Positions 37,249 to 45,390 of a stretch of DNA of 64,000 bases are shown here, piece by piece. Both the position numbers and the translations under genes were made by a program. The notes under the pieces are model-generated. The model did no database searches and had not been told where the DNA came from. It worked only from the letters and a program-made list of their open reading frames with translations. The DNA lies in assembly GCF_000973625.1 (NCBI RefSeq), contig NZ_CP007501.1, forward strand, positions 620,001 to 684,000, read 5' to 3'. The stretch comes from Polynucleobacter duraquae (GTDB taxonomy: Bacteria > Pseudomonadota > Gammaproteobacteria > Burkholderiales > Burkholderiaceae). Numbering within the stretch: the stretch's first letter is position 1; every line of letters begins with the position of its first letter.

Positions 37249-38574
37249 ATGACCGAGCCCGTAATTGATCCATCCGCTATTGAGATTACCCCTGAATACC
37301 AGGAGGTAATCGATGCCATCGAGCGCCACGACCCTTATATCTTTGTGAGCGGTAAGGCTGGTACTGGTAAGACCACTTTAATTGGCTATCTACGTGAGAA
37401 CATTCATGGCAACGTAGTGGTGGTGGCACCAACTGGCGTAGCTGCATTACAGGTGAAGGGCGTCACGATTCATTCCTTCTTTCGCTTGCCGCCGCGCTTA
37501 ATCTTTCCTGAAGAAGATATCAAGCCTTTAAAAGATAAGCGTCTCTATAAAGATATTCGCCTACTGATCATTGATGAGATCTCGATGGTGAGGGTGGATG
37601 TAGTAGATGCAATTGATTTATTCCTGCGCGCTAATGGACCCCAGAAGAGTGAGCCCTTCGGTGGTATCCAGGTGATGTTTGTGGGAGACTTGTTTCAGCT
37701 GCCGCCGGTGGTATCTCAAACGGATATGCAAGTGCTCTCTGAACGCGGTTACGAAGGTCCTTACTTCTTTTGCGCAAATGCGTTGCATCGCAAAGATGTC
37801 ACGATGGTGGAGCTATCCAAGATCTTCCGTCAAAAAGACGCGCACTTTGCTAGCTTGCTCAATCAGATCCGCATCAATCAAAATATTGATGAAGCACTCA
37901 ATACCCTAAATACCGTTTGTTATGAAACTAAGAAAGAGGCTGATGAGCAAACCATCACGCTAACCACGACTAACGCCCGTGCAGATCAAATTAATGGTGC
38001 AGGATTACGAGCGCTCACAACGGATGCCAAAGTGTATATGGGCAATAGCACTGGTAAGTTCAATGTAGATGATCGCAATCTGCCATCACCTAATCAACTT
38101 ACTCTCAAGGTTGGTGCCAAGGTGATGTTTACCGCAACTGATAGCAATTTTCCGAAGCGCTGGGTAAACGGTACTATTGGGGTCGTTCGCGAACTACTGC
38201 CTAATACCGTGAAGGTGATGGTACAGAATGGCCCTTACTCTAATACAGTGGAAGTCAAAGGACATCAGTGGGAATCGTATCGCTATGACCATGACATGAT
38301 GTCTGGCAAGATTTCACCAAACATCATTGGCACCTTTGTGCAGATCCCGCTCATGCTAGCTTGGGCTGTCACTATTCATAAGAGTCAGGGTAAGACTCTC
38401 GATAAGATCAAAGTAGATTTATCTTCAGGAGCTTTTGCATCAGGACAAGTTTATGTCGCCTTGAGTCGCTGCACCTCTATCGAGGGTATTACTCTCGAGC
38501 GCCCCATACAGCCCAAAGATGTGAGCTGTGATCAAGAGGTGAAGCGTTTCTATCTGAATTGCTTGCCTGGTTAA
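37249..38574 (+). CDS. PIF1-like superfamily 1B DNA helicase
   Basis: A 441-residue ATPase with Walker A GKAGTGKT at residues 35-42, motif Ia VAPTGVAAL near 59, Walker B IDEIS near 108-112, motif III GDLFQLPPV near 145, and the C-terminal UvrD-like motif TIHKSQGKTLDKI followed by YVALSRCTS. This layout matches bacterial PIF1/RecD2-like 5'-3' helicases, which resolve G-quadruplexes and other blocks. The start follows the upstream gene after 3 bases with AAGGA overlapping its stop. Its stop overlaps the convergent antitoxin gene through a shared TTAA. Confidence 0.88.
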   Translation: MTEPVIDPSAIEITPEYQEVIDAIERHDPYIFVSGKAGTGKTTLIGYLRENIHGNVVVVAPTGVAALQVKGVTIHSFFRLPPRLIFPEEDIKPLKDKRLYKDIRLLIIDEISMVRVDVVDAIDLFLRANGPQKSEPFGGIQVMFVGDLFQLPPVVSQTDMQVLSERGYEGPYFFCANALHRKDVTMVELSKIFRQKDAHFASLLNQIRINQNIDEALNTLNTVCYETKKEADEQTITLTTTNARADQINGAGLRALTTDAKVYMGNSTGKFNVDDRNLPSPNQLTLKVGAKVMFTATDSNFPKRWVNGTIGVVRELLPNTVKVMVQNGPYSNTVEVKGHQWESYRYDHDMMSGKISPNIIGTFVQIPLMLAWAVTIHKSQGKTLDKIKVDLSSGAFASGQVYVALSRCTSIEGITLERPIQPKDVSCDQEVKRFYLNCLPG

Positions 38575-38915
38575 GCTGCTTTCGCCATCTTCTTGCTGCT
38601 TTTTTGTTTCTCGGCTCGCTGCTTTTCTAGTGCTTCACTGGCAATCAGTTTAAATTCACCTTCAACGAATCTTTTCAAGGCTTCGCGCATGAGAGGTTGA
38701 TAGCCCATATCGTATTTAGCGCCCAAGAGCTTATAAGACTCAATCAAGTCCTGCTCCAGTCTGATGGAGATCATTTGTAGCCCTAGCGCTTCATCAATTT
38801 GAGTACAGATTTTTTTATCGACTGCTCTTGCATGCTTGAGCTCGCTACCAAGCTCACGACTCTCCCAAGCCTCAGCGGAATTGTCTATTTTTATTTTCTT
38901 GCCTTTTGCGATCAT
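38571..38915 (-). CDS. CopG/BrnA-like antitoxin
   Basis: A 114-residue basic protein. The segment MISIRLEQDLIESYKLLGAK, then MGYQPLMREALKRFVEGE (residues about 48-90), fits the ribbon-helix-helix CopG/BrnA antitoxin family. The N-terminal half, with WESRELGSELKHAR, resembles the toxin-binding part of BrnA-type proteins. It follows its toxin gene by 55 bp (toxin first, as in brnTA). A copy of the putative operator lies about 74 bp upstream, within the end of the toxin gene, so it may also be expressed alone. Confidence 0.75.
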   Translation of the reverse strand: MIAKGKKIKIDNSAEAWESRELGSELKHARAVDKKICTQIDEALGLQMISIRLEQDLIESYKLLGAKYDMGYQPLMREALKRFVEGEFKLIASEALEKQRAEKQKSSKKMAKAA

Positions 38916-38970
38916 CGCTTTCCTCGCTCTTAAGTTTTAGTATTTCGCCACTTGCATAGAAATGACATTT

Positions 38971-39264
38971 TTAGTAAGGTACTGATATTGTATTGTATAT
39001 ACATACTTCTGTTGAATTTGGAGGAAATGCGCTTTTTAAGTAAATTAGCCCATCATCAAATATAAAAACCACTTTTATCAGAATTCCTCGATCATTTTCT
39101 GAGATAAACCACTCTGTAGGCGGCTCTGTTTGGTGCTGAAGTCGATCATCTATCAAGTAAGAGCGAGTTCTATTGATAAAGCACTGCTCAACGTCTTTAC
39201 GAGAAAGCTGGTGTTTTAAGATTAACTTTTCTTCGATTGCTGGGCTAATGACCAGATTTTTCAT
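38971..39264 (-). CDS. Probable BrnT-like/small toxin of a type II toxin-antitoxin pair
   Basis: A 97-residue protein with the pattern IEEKLILKHQLSRKDVEQCF, then HQTEPPTEWFISENDRG and IKVVFIFDDGLIYLKSAFPPN. Similar short proteins are often labelled ADP-ribosyl-(dinitrogen reductase) hydrolase, which is very probably a misnomer; the fold and position fit BrnT/RelE-like toxins. It lies directly upstream of a CopG/BrnA-like antitoxin. Its last codons contain an exact copy of the 15-bp motif found before its own start. Confidence 0.65.
   Translation of the reverse strand: MKNLVISPAIEEKLILKHQLSRKDVEQCFINRTRSYLIDDRLQHQTEPPTEWFISENDRGILIKVVFIFDDGLIYLKSAFPPNSTEVCIYNTISVPY
38989..39003. promoter_or_regulatory. 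Operator copy 2 (inside the toxin 3' coding end)
   Basis: The 15-mer TGTATTGTATATACA, holding the perfect palindrome TGTATATACA, is identical to the copy before the toxin gene. It lies upstream of the antitoxin and within the last codons of the toxin. Confidence 0.6.
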
Positions 39265-39275
39265 ACTCTTTTCCC

Positions 39276-39290
39276 TGTATTGTATATACA
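39276..39290. promoter_or_regulatory. Operator copy 1 (upstream of the toxin gene)
   Basis: The same TGTATTGTATATACA lies 11 bases before the toxin ATG, flanked to form CTGTAT-TGTAT-ATACAG. It is well placed for autorepression by the CopG-like antitoxin. Confidence 0.65.
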
Positions 39291-39323
39291 GATTTTATCA
39301 AAAAGATGAGTTCAAAAGTGGTC

Positions 39324-39337
39324 GGGTTAGTTAACCC
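39324..39337. promoter_or_regulatory. Inverted repeat GGGTTA-GT-TAACCC
   Basis: A perfect 6-bp inverted repeat lies between the toxin gene and a small plus-strand ORF, directly before an ATG at 39338. Possible operator; the binding protein is unknown. Confidence 0.4.
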
Positions 39338-39425
39338 ATGATTAAAAAAGTGGGATTTATTCAAGAAGGGTTGAGCGGTGATACCCCATTAAAATTTATC
39401 GAGTTGCTCACCCTGTTTTATTAAT

Positions 39426-39617
39426 ATGAAAAAAGATCTTACCGGCCATGATGAACTCCCTGACTCAAGGCTCTTCATTTCAAAGATACTTCCTTCGGAG
39501 GGGGTGGTGCCTAGAGCAGGTTGGAGCGAAAGCTCAAAGGTCATCGCCAGGGACGGCGACGACTATTTACGTTTGGGTGATGTCCCGAATCTAGAGGATC
39601 AAGAGCTGGAGTGGTGA
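39426..39617 (+). CDS. Small acidic protein of unknown function
   Basis: A 63-residue acidic ORF ending in a run of acidic residues and Trp (RLGDVPNLEDQELEW). I do not recognise it. It is preceded, after one base, by a 28-codon ORF (39338-39424) and the GGGTTA inverted repeat, next to a toxin-antitoxin locus. Its size and charge would suit an antitoxin or its remnant, but no toxin partner follows: the next gene is the convergent gamma-glutamyltransferase 5 bp away. It may be a fragment. Confidence 0.4.
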   Translation: MKKDLTGHDELPDSRLFISKILPSEGVVPRAGWSESSKVIARDGDDYLRLGDVPNLEDQELEW

Positions 39618-39622
39618 GCTGC

Positions 39623-41212
39623 TTAGAACCCCGCCGCCAATCCATCGCGACGATGATCGCTACCTGCAATATAAGCATCCTGAGTTTGTTCGCCTAATAG
39701 GGCAATTGCTTGAGCGCTACCAAAGTCTAGGCTGTTGGCCGGCATGACAGTCACTTCATGCCCCATTGCTTTAAGTCCATCGACTACTACAGTTGGCATG
39801 GATGCTTCAACAGTGAGCTTACCCACATCATCAATTCTCCAGCGAGGCGCATCTGAGCAAGCCTGTGGATTGAGGTATTCATCGACAAAGCGCATCACAA
39901 ACTGAAGATGTCCTTGTGGCTGCATATTGCCACCCATCACACCAAATGCCATTGCTGGCTGACTGCCTTTGGTGAGGAATGCGGGGATGATCGTGTGGAA
40001 AGGGCGCTTACCCGGAGCCACTTGATTCGGATGGCCATCGACCAAACTAAAGCTCATGCCGCGGTTATGAAAGGCAATGCCACCCGGGGCAACTACACCA
40101 GAACCAAAGCCTTTGAAGTTCGATTGAATATAAGAAATCATCATGCCGCTCTCATCTGCAGCGCACAGGTAAACGGTACCACCAGCGTGTGGGTCTCCGG
40201 CGCCATAGGTGCCTGCTTGGTTGTGATTAATCAGTGCAGCGCGGGTAGCTAAATAGTTTCTATCCAGTAGTGCGCTTGTTGGTACTTTCATCGTGCTGGC
40301 ATCTGAGACATGAGCATAGGCGTCAGCAAAAGCAATACGCATGGCTTCGACTTGCAGGTGAATACGCTTTGCAGAATTAGCTGGATATTGTTTTGCATTA
40401 GCCGCTTGCAAAATACCCAGCGCCATCTGCGCCACAATGCCAGAACCGTTCGGAGGAATCTCATGCAAGGTGTAATCACCATAATCAAATGCTAAAGGCT
40501 CAACCCAGTCCGTTTGATTGGCAGCAAAATCTGCCATGGTGAAACAGCCGCCTGTGCTTTGAGCAAAGTCGACCATGCTTTGGGCTAATTTACCGGTATA
40601 AAAAGATTCACCTTCAGTGTTGGCAATCTCGCGCAAGGTATTAGCTTGGGCAGGATAGCGCCAGAGTTGACCGGCAGTCGGCGATTTGCCATCAATCAAA
40701 AATGATTCACTAAAACCAGGTTCATTCTTCAGAATGGGAATGGCTTCGCGCCATTGACGGGCGATTACTGGTGAGACTGGAAAGCCGTTCTCAGCATAGT
40801 CGATAGCGCGCTTGAAGAGTTGCGCAAAAGGCAGCTTGCCAAACTTACGCGATAACTCAATCCAACCCGAAACCATGCCAGGCACGGTCACGGTATTCCA
40901 GCCAATCAAATCCATTGCCGTTTTGCCAGAAAAATATTCTGGCGTCCAAGCCGCTGGAGCGCGACCAGAGGCATTCATACCGTGGAGTTTTTTACCATCC
41001 CAAATTAATGCAAAGCCATCACCACCAAGACCATTCATCGTGGGTTCAACCACGGTGAGTGTGATCGCAGTAGCTAAGGCTGCATCAACCGCATTGCCAC
41101 CGCTTTGCAAAGCTTCAATGCCCGCTTGTGTAACCAATGGCTGTGAACTAGCAACTGCATTCTTAGCAAGGACTGGGGCACGGCCGCCACCAAAGGGAGG
41201 AGAAATCAGCAT
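39623..41212 (-). CDS. ggt: Gamma-glutamyltransferase family protein
   Basis: A 529-residue Ntn-hydrolase of the GGT family. The N-terminal block SGGNAVDAALATAITLTVVEPTMNGLGGDGFALIW near residues 37-71 and the autocleavage region GDPHAGGTVYLCAADESG near 345 are present, with the nucleophile Thr in GGT. The typical end HRRDGLAAGF is intact. There is no clear signal peptide, so it may be cytoplasmic or act on gamma-glutamyl compounds other than glutathione. It lies 49 bp after a Bug receptor gene on the same strand, suggesting linked uptake and hydrolysis. Confidence 0.9.
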   Translation of the reverse strand: MLISPPFGGGRAPVLAKNAVASSQPLVTQAGIEALQSGGNAVDAALATAITLTVVEPTMNGLGGDGFALIWDGKKLHGMNASGRAPAAWTPEYFSGKTAMDLIGWNTVTVPGMVSGWIELSRKFGKLPFAQLFKRAIDYAENGFPVSPVIARQWREAIPILKNEPGFSESFLIDGKSPTAGQLWRYPAQANTLREIANTEGESFYTGKLAQSMVDFAQSTGGCFTMADFAANQTDWVEPLAFDYGDYTLHEIPPNGSGIVAQMALGILQAANAKQYPANSAKRIHLQVEAMRIAFADAYAHVSDASTMKVPTSALLDRNYLATRAALINHNQAGTYGAGDPHAGGTVYLCAADESGMMISYIQSNFKGFGSGVVAPGGIAFHNRGMSFSLVDGHPNQVAPGKRPFHTIIPAFLTKGSQPAMAFGVMGGNMQPQGHLQFVMRFVDEYLNPQACSDAPRWRIDDVGKLTVEASMPTVVVDGLKAMGHEVTVMPANSLDFGSAQAIALLGEQTQDAYIAGSDHRRDGLAAGF

Positions 41213-41261
41213 GGATCGAATCGATTCTTTAAAAGGGAGATGGAAATAATTTCAGTATTGA

Positions 41262-42251
41262 TTAATCGATCTTAATATTTGCTGATGTAACGGCTTTGGC
41301 CCATTTGTCTTTTTCACTCTGGGTAAGCGTAGCGAGTTGTTCAGAGTTTGCAAACTGAGGGTGGATTCCTTGAGTTGCTAAGCGTGCCTTGAAATCAGGA
41401 TTAGTCAAAATCTTCCGAATTTCTCTTTCAAGCTTCGCAACAATGGCAGGTGACGTTCCTTTAGGTGCATAAACAGCAAAAAAGTTTTCAACGTCAAATT
41501 GTTTCATGCCATCTTGAGCCAAGGTAGGTACATTCGGCATGAGGGGTGAGCGGTCAGAGGCAGCAATAGCAATCGGACGTAATTTGCCGCTCTGAATATG
41601 CGGTAGTGATGCTGTCACACTATCAAACATCATTAGAGTATTGCCAGCAATTAAATCTGGCAAAGCGAATGCACTACCTTTGTAAGGTATGTGCGTACCA
41701 GTAGCCCCAATACGCTGCATAAACAGCGCAGACTCGAGGTGAGAGAGGCTGCCATTGCCTTGAGAAGCATAGTTAAAGTCACCCTTCTTGGATTTAATAA
41801 AGGTGATGAGTTCCGGTAGATTTTTTGCAGGCACCGAAGGGTTCACCACAATCAGGTGGGGGATGGCGCCTAGCAGAGCAACGGGCACAAAATCCTTGGT
41901 TAGATCTGCTGGAGGATTTTTAAAGAGTGCCTGTGAAATGGATTGATTAGTCAACGCGCTAATGTGGATGGTGTAGCCATCGGGGGCAGCTTTAGCAGCG
42001 GCGCCTAGGCCAATCATGCCGCCAGCACCCGGTTTATTTTCAATAACGATGGGCTGACCTAGTGCTTCACCCAGCGGAACAGAAACTGCACGGGCAAATA
42101 CGTCAGTAGAGCCGCCCGCAGGGAATGACAAAACTGCGACGATGGGTTTTTTAGGCCAATCCGTATCTGGGGCAGCTATCACCTGTCCAAACAAGCTTGA
42201 AAGGATTGCGAGTCCGAGAAATGATTTTGAAAGACGATTCAAGAAGTTCAT
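41262..42251 (-). CDS. Bug/TctC family periplasmic substrate-binding protein (second copy)
   Basis: A 329-residue receptor with a signal peptide (FLGLAILSSLFGQVIA, cleavage near AA-P) and Bug marks: LSFPAGGSTDVFARAVSVPLGEALGQ near residue 41 and ENKPGAGGMIGLGAAAKAAPDG near 76. It is clearly diverged from the copy at 1.2-2.2 kb, so it probably binds a different acid. It precedes ggt on the same strand and is divergent from the transaminase gene, with two tandem TAGGTAAT octamers (42272-42287) in the shared promoter region. Confidence 0.9.
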   Translation of the reverse strand: MNFLNRLSKSFLGLAILSSLFGQVIAAPDTDWPKKPIVAVLSFPAGGSTDVFARAVSVPLGEALGQPIVIENKPGAGGMIGLGAAAKAAPDGYTIHISALTNQSISQALFKNPPADLTKDFVPVALLGAIPHLIVVNPSVPAKNLPELITFIKSKKGDFNYASQGNGSLSHLESALFMQRIGATGTHIPYKGSAFALPDLIAGNTLMMFDSVTASLPHIQSGKLRPIAIAASDRSPLMPNVPTLAQDGMKQFDVENFFAVYAPKGTSPAIVAKLEREIRKILTNPDFKARLATQGIHPQFANSEQLATLTQSEKDKWAKAVTSANIKID

Positions 42252-42348
42252 GTATTTATCCAGTGAGTAAATAGGTAATTAGGTAATATAGTATTGGAAA
42301 CCACCCAAGGGGTGTAAAGCAAATAATAAAAATCAAATTGAGACAACT

Positions 42349-43698
42349 ATGACTGCAGTACTTAAGACTCCCTCAGCTATTGACATGTCGGCCTACTGGC
42401 TGCCTTACACGCCAAATCGTTACTTTCATCAGCATCCAAAAGTGATGCAGTCAGCTAAGGGAGCTTACTACTTCGATGACCATGGTCGAAAATTATTTGA
42501 TGGATTATCGGGCTTATGGTGCTCGCCTTTGGGGCATGCTGATCCACGAATTGGTGCAGCCATTCAAAAGCAGTATGAAACCATGGACTATTGCCCCGCA
42601 TTTCAGATGGCAAGTGAAGCTACCTTTACTTTGGCCAGTCGCATTGTTGCTATGGCACCAACAGGCTTGGATAAAGTATTTTTTACTAACTCTGGATCTG
42701 AAGCCGTAGATACGGCGCTCAAAATGGCAGTGGCCTACCATCGCTGCATGGGTAATGCATCACGCTTTCGGATGATTGGGCGCGAGCGTGCTTATCACGG
42801 TGTTGGTATTGGTGGCATCTCTGTTGGTGGTATTGTGGCCAATCGCAAAGCATTTGCTGGAATGATGATGCCGGGAGTAGATCATCTGCCGCACACTTTC
42901 AATCTTTCGCAAATGGCTTACTCAAAAGGGCAGCCTACGTGGGGCGCACACTTAGCCGATGAGCTAGAAAATATCGTCACTTTGCATGACGCCAACACGA
43001 TCGCTGCTGTGATCTTAGAACCTGTACAGGGATCGACAGGGGTGCTGGTGCCCCCACAAGGCTATTTGCAGAAGATTCGAGATATTTGTACAAAGCACGG
43101 CATCTTGCTGATCTTCGATGAGGTCATTACGGGCTTCGGGCGCTTAGGAGCGAACTTTGGTGCAGATCGATTTGGTGTGACGCCAGACATGATCACCTTT
43201 GCAAAAGCCATTACCAATGGTGTGATTCCGATGGGTGGTGTATTGGTGCGCGGTGATATTTATGATGCGGTCATGGGCCAAGGTGGCCAAGAACAAGCGA
43301 TTGAATTCTTCCATGGCTACACTTACTCTGGCCATCCAATTCCCACGGCAGCTGCTCATGCTGTACTAGATATCTTTGAATCTGATGATTTGGTCAATCG
43401 CGCCAAAGCGCTTGAACCGGTTCTAGAAAATTCCTTGCATGCTCTTAAGGGAAAAACAGGCTTACTGGATATTCGTAACTTTGGCCTTTCTGGTGCGGTT
43501 GATTTAGTTCCGATTGCTGGTAAGCCAGGATTACGAGCCATGAAGACCTTAGAGGCCTGTATTGAGAGAGGTGCCTTAGTGCGTATTACAAACGACACGA
43601 TTGCCGTTGGCCCCCCATTCATATCAACGCCAGCCGAAGTGGAGTTCTTAGTGAGCGTTCTGAGTGATGCGATTGATGATGCAATGAAGATCAGCTAA
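42349..43698 (+). CDS. Class III omega-amino acid:pyruvate transaminase-like enzyme
   Basis: A 449-residue PLP enzyme. Marks include YWLPYTPNRYFHQHPK at the N-terminus, FFTNSGSEAVDTALKMA near residue 103, LIFDEVITGFGRLG near 252, and the PLP lysine in ITFAKAITNG near 286. The N-terminal and substrate-loop sequence most resembles beta-alanine:pyruvate transaminase. It would move the amino group from beta-alanine or another omega-amino acid to pyruvate. Divergent from the bug-ggt pair, so possibly co-regulated. Confidence 0.88.
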   Translation: MTAVLKTPSAIDMSAYWLPYTPNRYFHQHPKVMQSAKGAYYFDDHGRKLFDGLSGLWCSPLGHADPRIGAAIQKQYETMDYCPAFQMASEATFTLASRIVAMAPTGLDKVFFTNSGSEAVDTALKMAVAYHRCMGNASRFRMIGRERAYHGVGIGGISVGGIVANRKAFAGMMMPGVDHLPHTFNLSQMAYSKGQPTWGAHLADELENIVTLHDANTIAAVILEPVQGSTGVLVPPQGYLQKIRDICTKHGILLIFDEVITGFGRLGANFGADRFGVTPDMITFAKAITNGVIPMGGVLVRGDIYDAVMGQGGQEQAIEFFHGYTYSGHPIPTAAAHAVLDIFESDDLVNRAKALEPVLENSLHALKGKTGLLDIRNFGLSGAVDLVPIAGKPGLRAMKTLEACIERGALVRITNDTIAVGPPFISTPAEVEFLVSVLSDAIDDAMKIS

Positions 43699-43722
43699 TG
43701 CTTTGAGTTGGCCAGTAGATCG

Positions 43723-44448
43723 CTAGTTGAATAAGTGATACAGAATGGGGATAGCTACCGCGCTAATGACCCCATTCATTCCCATAGCTAGGCTGGCATA
43801 AGTCCCTGCCTCTGGATGAATACTAAATGCACGCGAGGTGCCAATGCCATGGGCGCCGATGCCAATAGCAAAACCACGCTGCCACCACGCCTTCATACCC
43901 AGTGCATTCAGAATAAAGGGCGCCAGAATAGCTCCCAGGATTCCGGTAGTCACGGCAAAGATGGCTGTCAAGGTTGGGGATACGCCGATGCGCTCAGCGA
44001 TACCCATGGCAATGGGTGCGGTTACCGATTTGGGATGCATGGCACCAGTAATGCTCGAGTCAGCACCAAACAATTTGGCGATGTTTACAGCGCCAATAAT
44101 GGATACCAAGCCACCTGCAAATAAAGACGCTAGCAAAGGAAGGGATCGACCCTTCAAGCTGCTTAAACCTCTATAGATGGGTATGGCTAAAGAGACGGTT
44201 GCTGAGCCCAACAAGAAGTGAATAAATTGCGCACCTTCAAAGTAGGTGGAATAGGGCATTTCAACAAACTGAATAATGCTAGCCACCAGAATGATGGCAA
44301 TTGCTACTGGGTTAGCCAAAGGGTTCTGTTTTGCGGCCTTATAAATCGAGAGGCCAATTTGATAGGCGGCCAAAGTAATAAAGAGGGCGAACAAAGGGCT
44401 GCCAGAGAGATATACCCAAATCTCCACAATCGAGTGTTTCTCGTTCAT
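43723..44448 (-). CDS. lrgB: LrgB/CidB family membrane protein
   Basis: A 241-residue protein with about seven membrane segments. LrgB marks are FGADSSITGAMHPKSVTAPIAM near residue 129 and GIGAHGIGTSRAF near 196. LrgAB-type pairs are linked to holin-like control of murein hydrolases and, in several bacteria, to pyruvate or glycolate export/import. The ATG overlaps the lrgA stop by four bases. Confidence 0.92.
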   Translation of the reverse strand: MNEKHSIVEIWVYLSGSPLFALFITLAAYQIGLSIYKAAKQNPLANPVAIAIILVASIIQFVEMPYSTYFEGAQFIHFLLGSATVSLAIPIYRGLSSLKGRSLPLLASLFAGGLVSIIGAVNIAKLFGADSSITGAMHPKSVTAPIAMGIAERIGVSPTLTAIFAVTTGILGAILAPFILNALGMKAWWQRGFAIGIGAHGIGTSRAFSIHPEAGTYASLAMGMNGVISAVAIPILYHLFN

Positions 44449-44801
44449 TGCCCCGCCTCATTCGGCTTTGCGCTCAAAAAGCGGACAACGAGCGCGCTAG
44501 TGGCAATAGTGAGAATGACGCTACCGACCAAGGCGCTGATGATCGCGAGGGCATTGGCCTTCAACTGGGGCAAAAAAAGCACCACCCCAACGGCCGCCGG
44601 AACAAATAAGAGGCCAAGATATTGGCTAAAGCCGTCCGCCACCAAAGCGAGCTCATGGTTAACCCCCTTGCGGAGCACCAACCAAATAATCAGTAGCACC
44701 AAGCCAATCACGGGGCCGGGTAGGGTAGGCAAAGCAAACTTGGAAATAAGCTCTCCCAAGCTTTGAAATAGGAGAATTTGAACAAGACCAGAAATCATCA
44801 A
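44445..44801 (-). CDS. lrgA: CidA/LrgA family holin-like protein
   Basis: A 118-residue protein with four membrane segments. It begins ISGLVQILLFQSLGELISK and holds the family motif LPGPVIGLVLLIIWL near residue 28 and FVPAAVGVV near 70. It is the first gene of the lrgAB pair. The upstream region is shared with the divergent iorA gene. Confidence 0.9.
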   Translation of the reverse strand: MMISGLVQILLFQSLGELISKFALPTLPGPVIGLVLLIIWLVLRKGVNHELALVADGFSQYLGLLFVPAAVGVVLFLPQLKANALAIISALVGSVILTIATSALVVRFLSAKPNEAGQ

Positions 44802-44817
44802 TTGATCTTACTGCCCC

Positions 44818-44831
44818 GCAATATATATTGC
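44818..44831. promoter_or_regulatory. 14-bp perfect palindrome between lrgA and iorA
   Basis: GCAATATATATTGC is fully self-complementary and lies 17 bp upstream of lrgA in the divergent intergenic region. It is a candidate operator for lrgAB or for both divergent units. Confidence 0.45.
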
Positions 44832-44931
44832 ATAGCAATAAATTATTTCTTGGTTAATATATATGCACATCAAAAGCAGGGTCTTTGATCATCAGTAAGA
44901 CTTCAAAATAAACCAATTCAGGAGAGCACGC

Positions 44932-45381
44932 ATGGCCGACTTAAACGTCAACGGTAAAAAGTACAAGGTAGATGTTGATCCAGCAACCCCTTTGCTGTGG
45001 GTGATTCGTGATCATGTCGGCTTAACTGGTACTAAGTATGGTTGTGGTATTGGCCAGTGTGGTGCTTGCACCGTATTGTTCGATGGTCAGGCCATCCGAA
45101 GTTGTGCAATTCCTGTGAGCGCTGCTGCGGGTAAAAAAATCGAAACAATTGAAGGCCTAGAAAAGAATGGCCAGCTTTCTAAAGTACAAAAAGCGTGGGT
45201 TGACAATCAAGTGCCGCAATGTGGTTACTGTCAATCTGGGTTGGTGATGGCTACTACTGCCCTGTTACGCAATACCCCTAAGCCTACTGATGCACAAATT
45301 GATGCAGCAGTCACCAATATCTGCCGTTGCGGAACCTTCCAACAAGTGCGTGAGGCTATCCACGCTGTGAGCAAGGCATAA
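44932..45381 (+). CDS. iorA: (2Fe-2S)-binding subunit of an isoquinoline 1-oxidoreductase-type molybdenum hydroxylase
   Basis: A 149-residue protein with two [2Fe-2S] clusters. The plant-ferredoxin-type cluster uses Cys38, Cys43, Cys46 and Cys58 (YGCGIGQCGACTV). The second uses Cys97, Cys100, Cys131 and Cys133 (CGYCQSG and ICRCG). It passes electrons from the molybdenum subunit encoded next door, 9 bp downstream. It has an AGGAGAG ribosome site. There is no separate FAD subunit, which is typical of two-subunit IorAB enzymes that use a cytochrome or other acceptor. Confidence 0.92.
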   Translation: MADLNVNGKKYKVDVDPATPLLWVIRDHVGLTGTKYGCGIGQCGACTVLFDGQAIRSCAIPVSAAAGKKIETIEGLEKNGQLSKVQKAWVDNQVPQCGYCQSGLVMATTALLRNTPKPTDAQIDAAVTNICRCGTFQQVREAIHAVSKA

Positions 45382-45390
45382 GGAATAATC

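Noticed and set aside
38971..39264. ADP-ribosyl-(dinitrogen reductase) hydrolase as the function of the small toxin-like protein
   Set aside because: At 97 residues it is far too short for DraG, has no DraG metal-binding motif, and sits in a toxin-antitoxin context.
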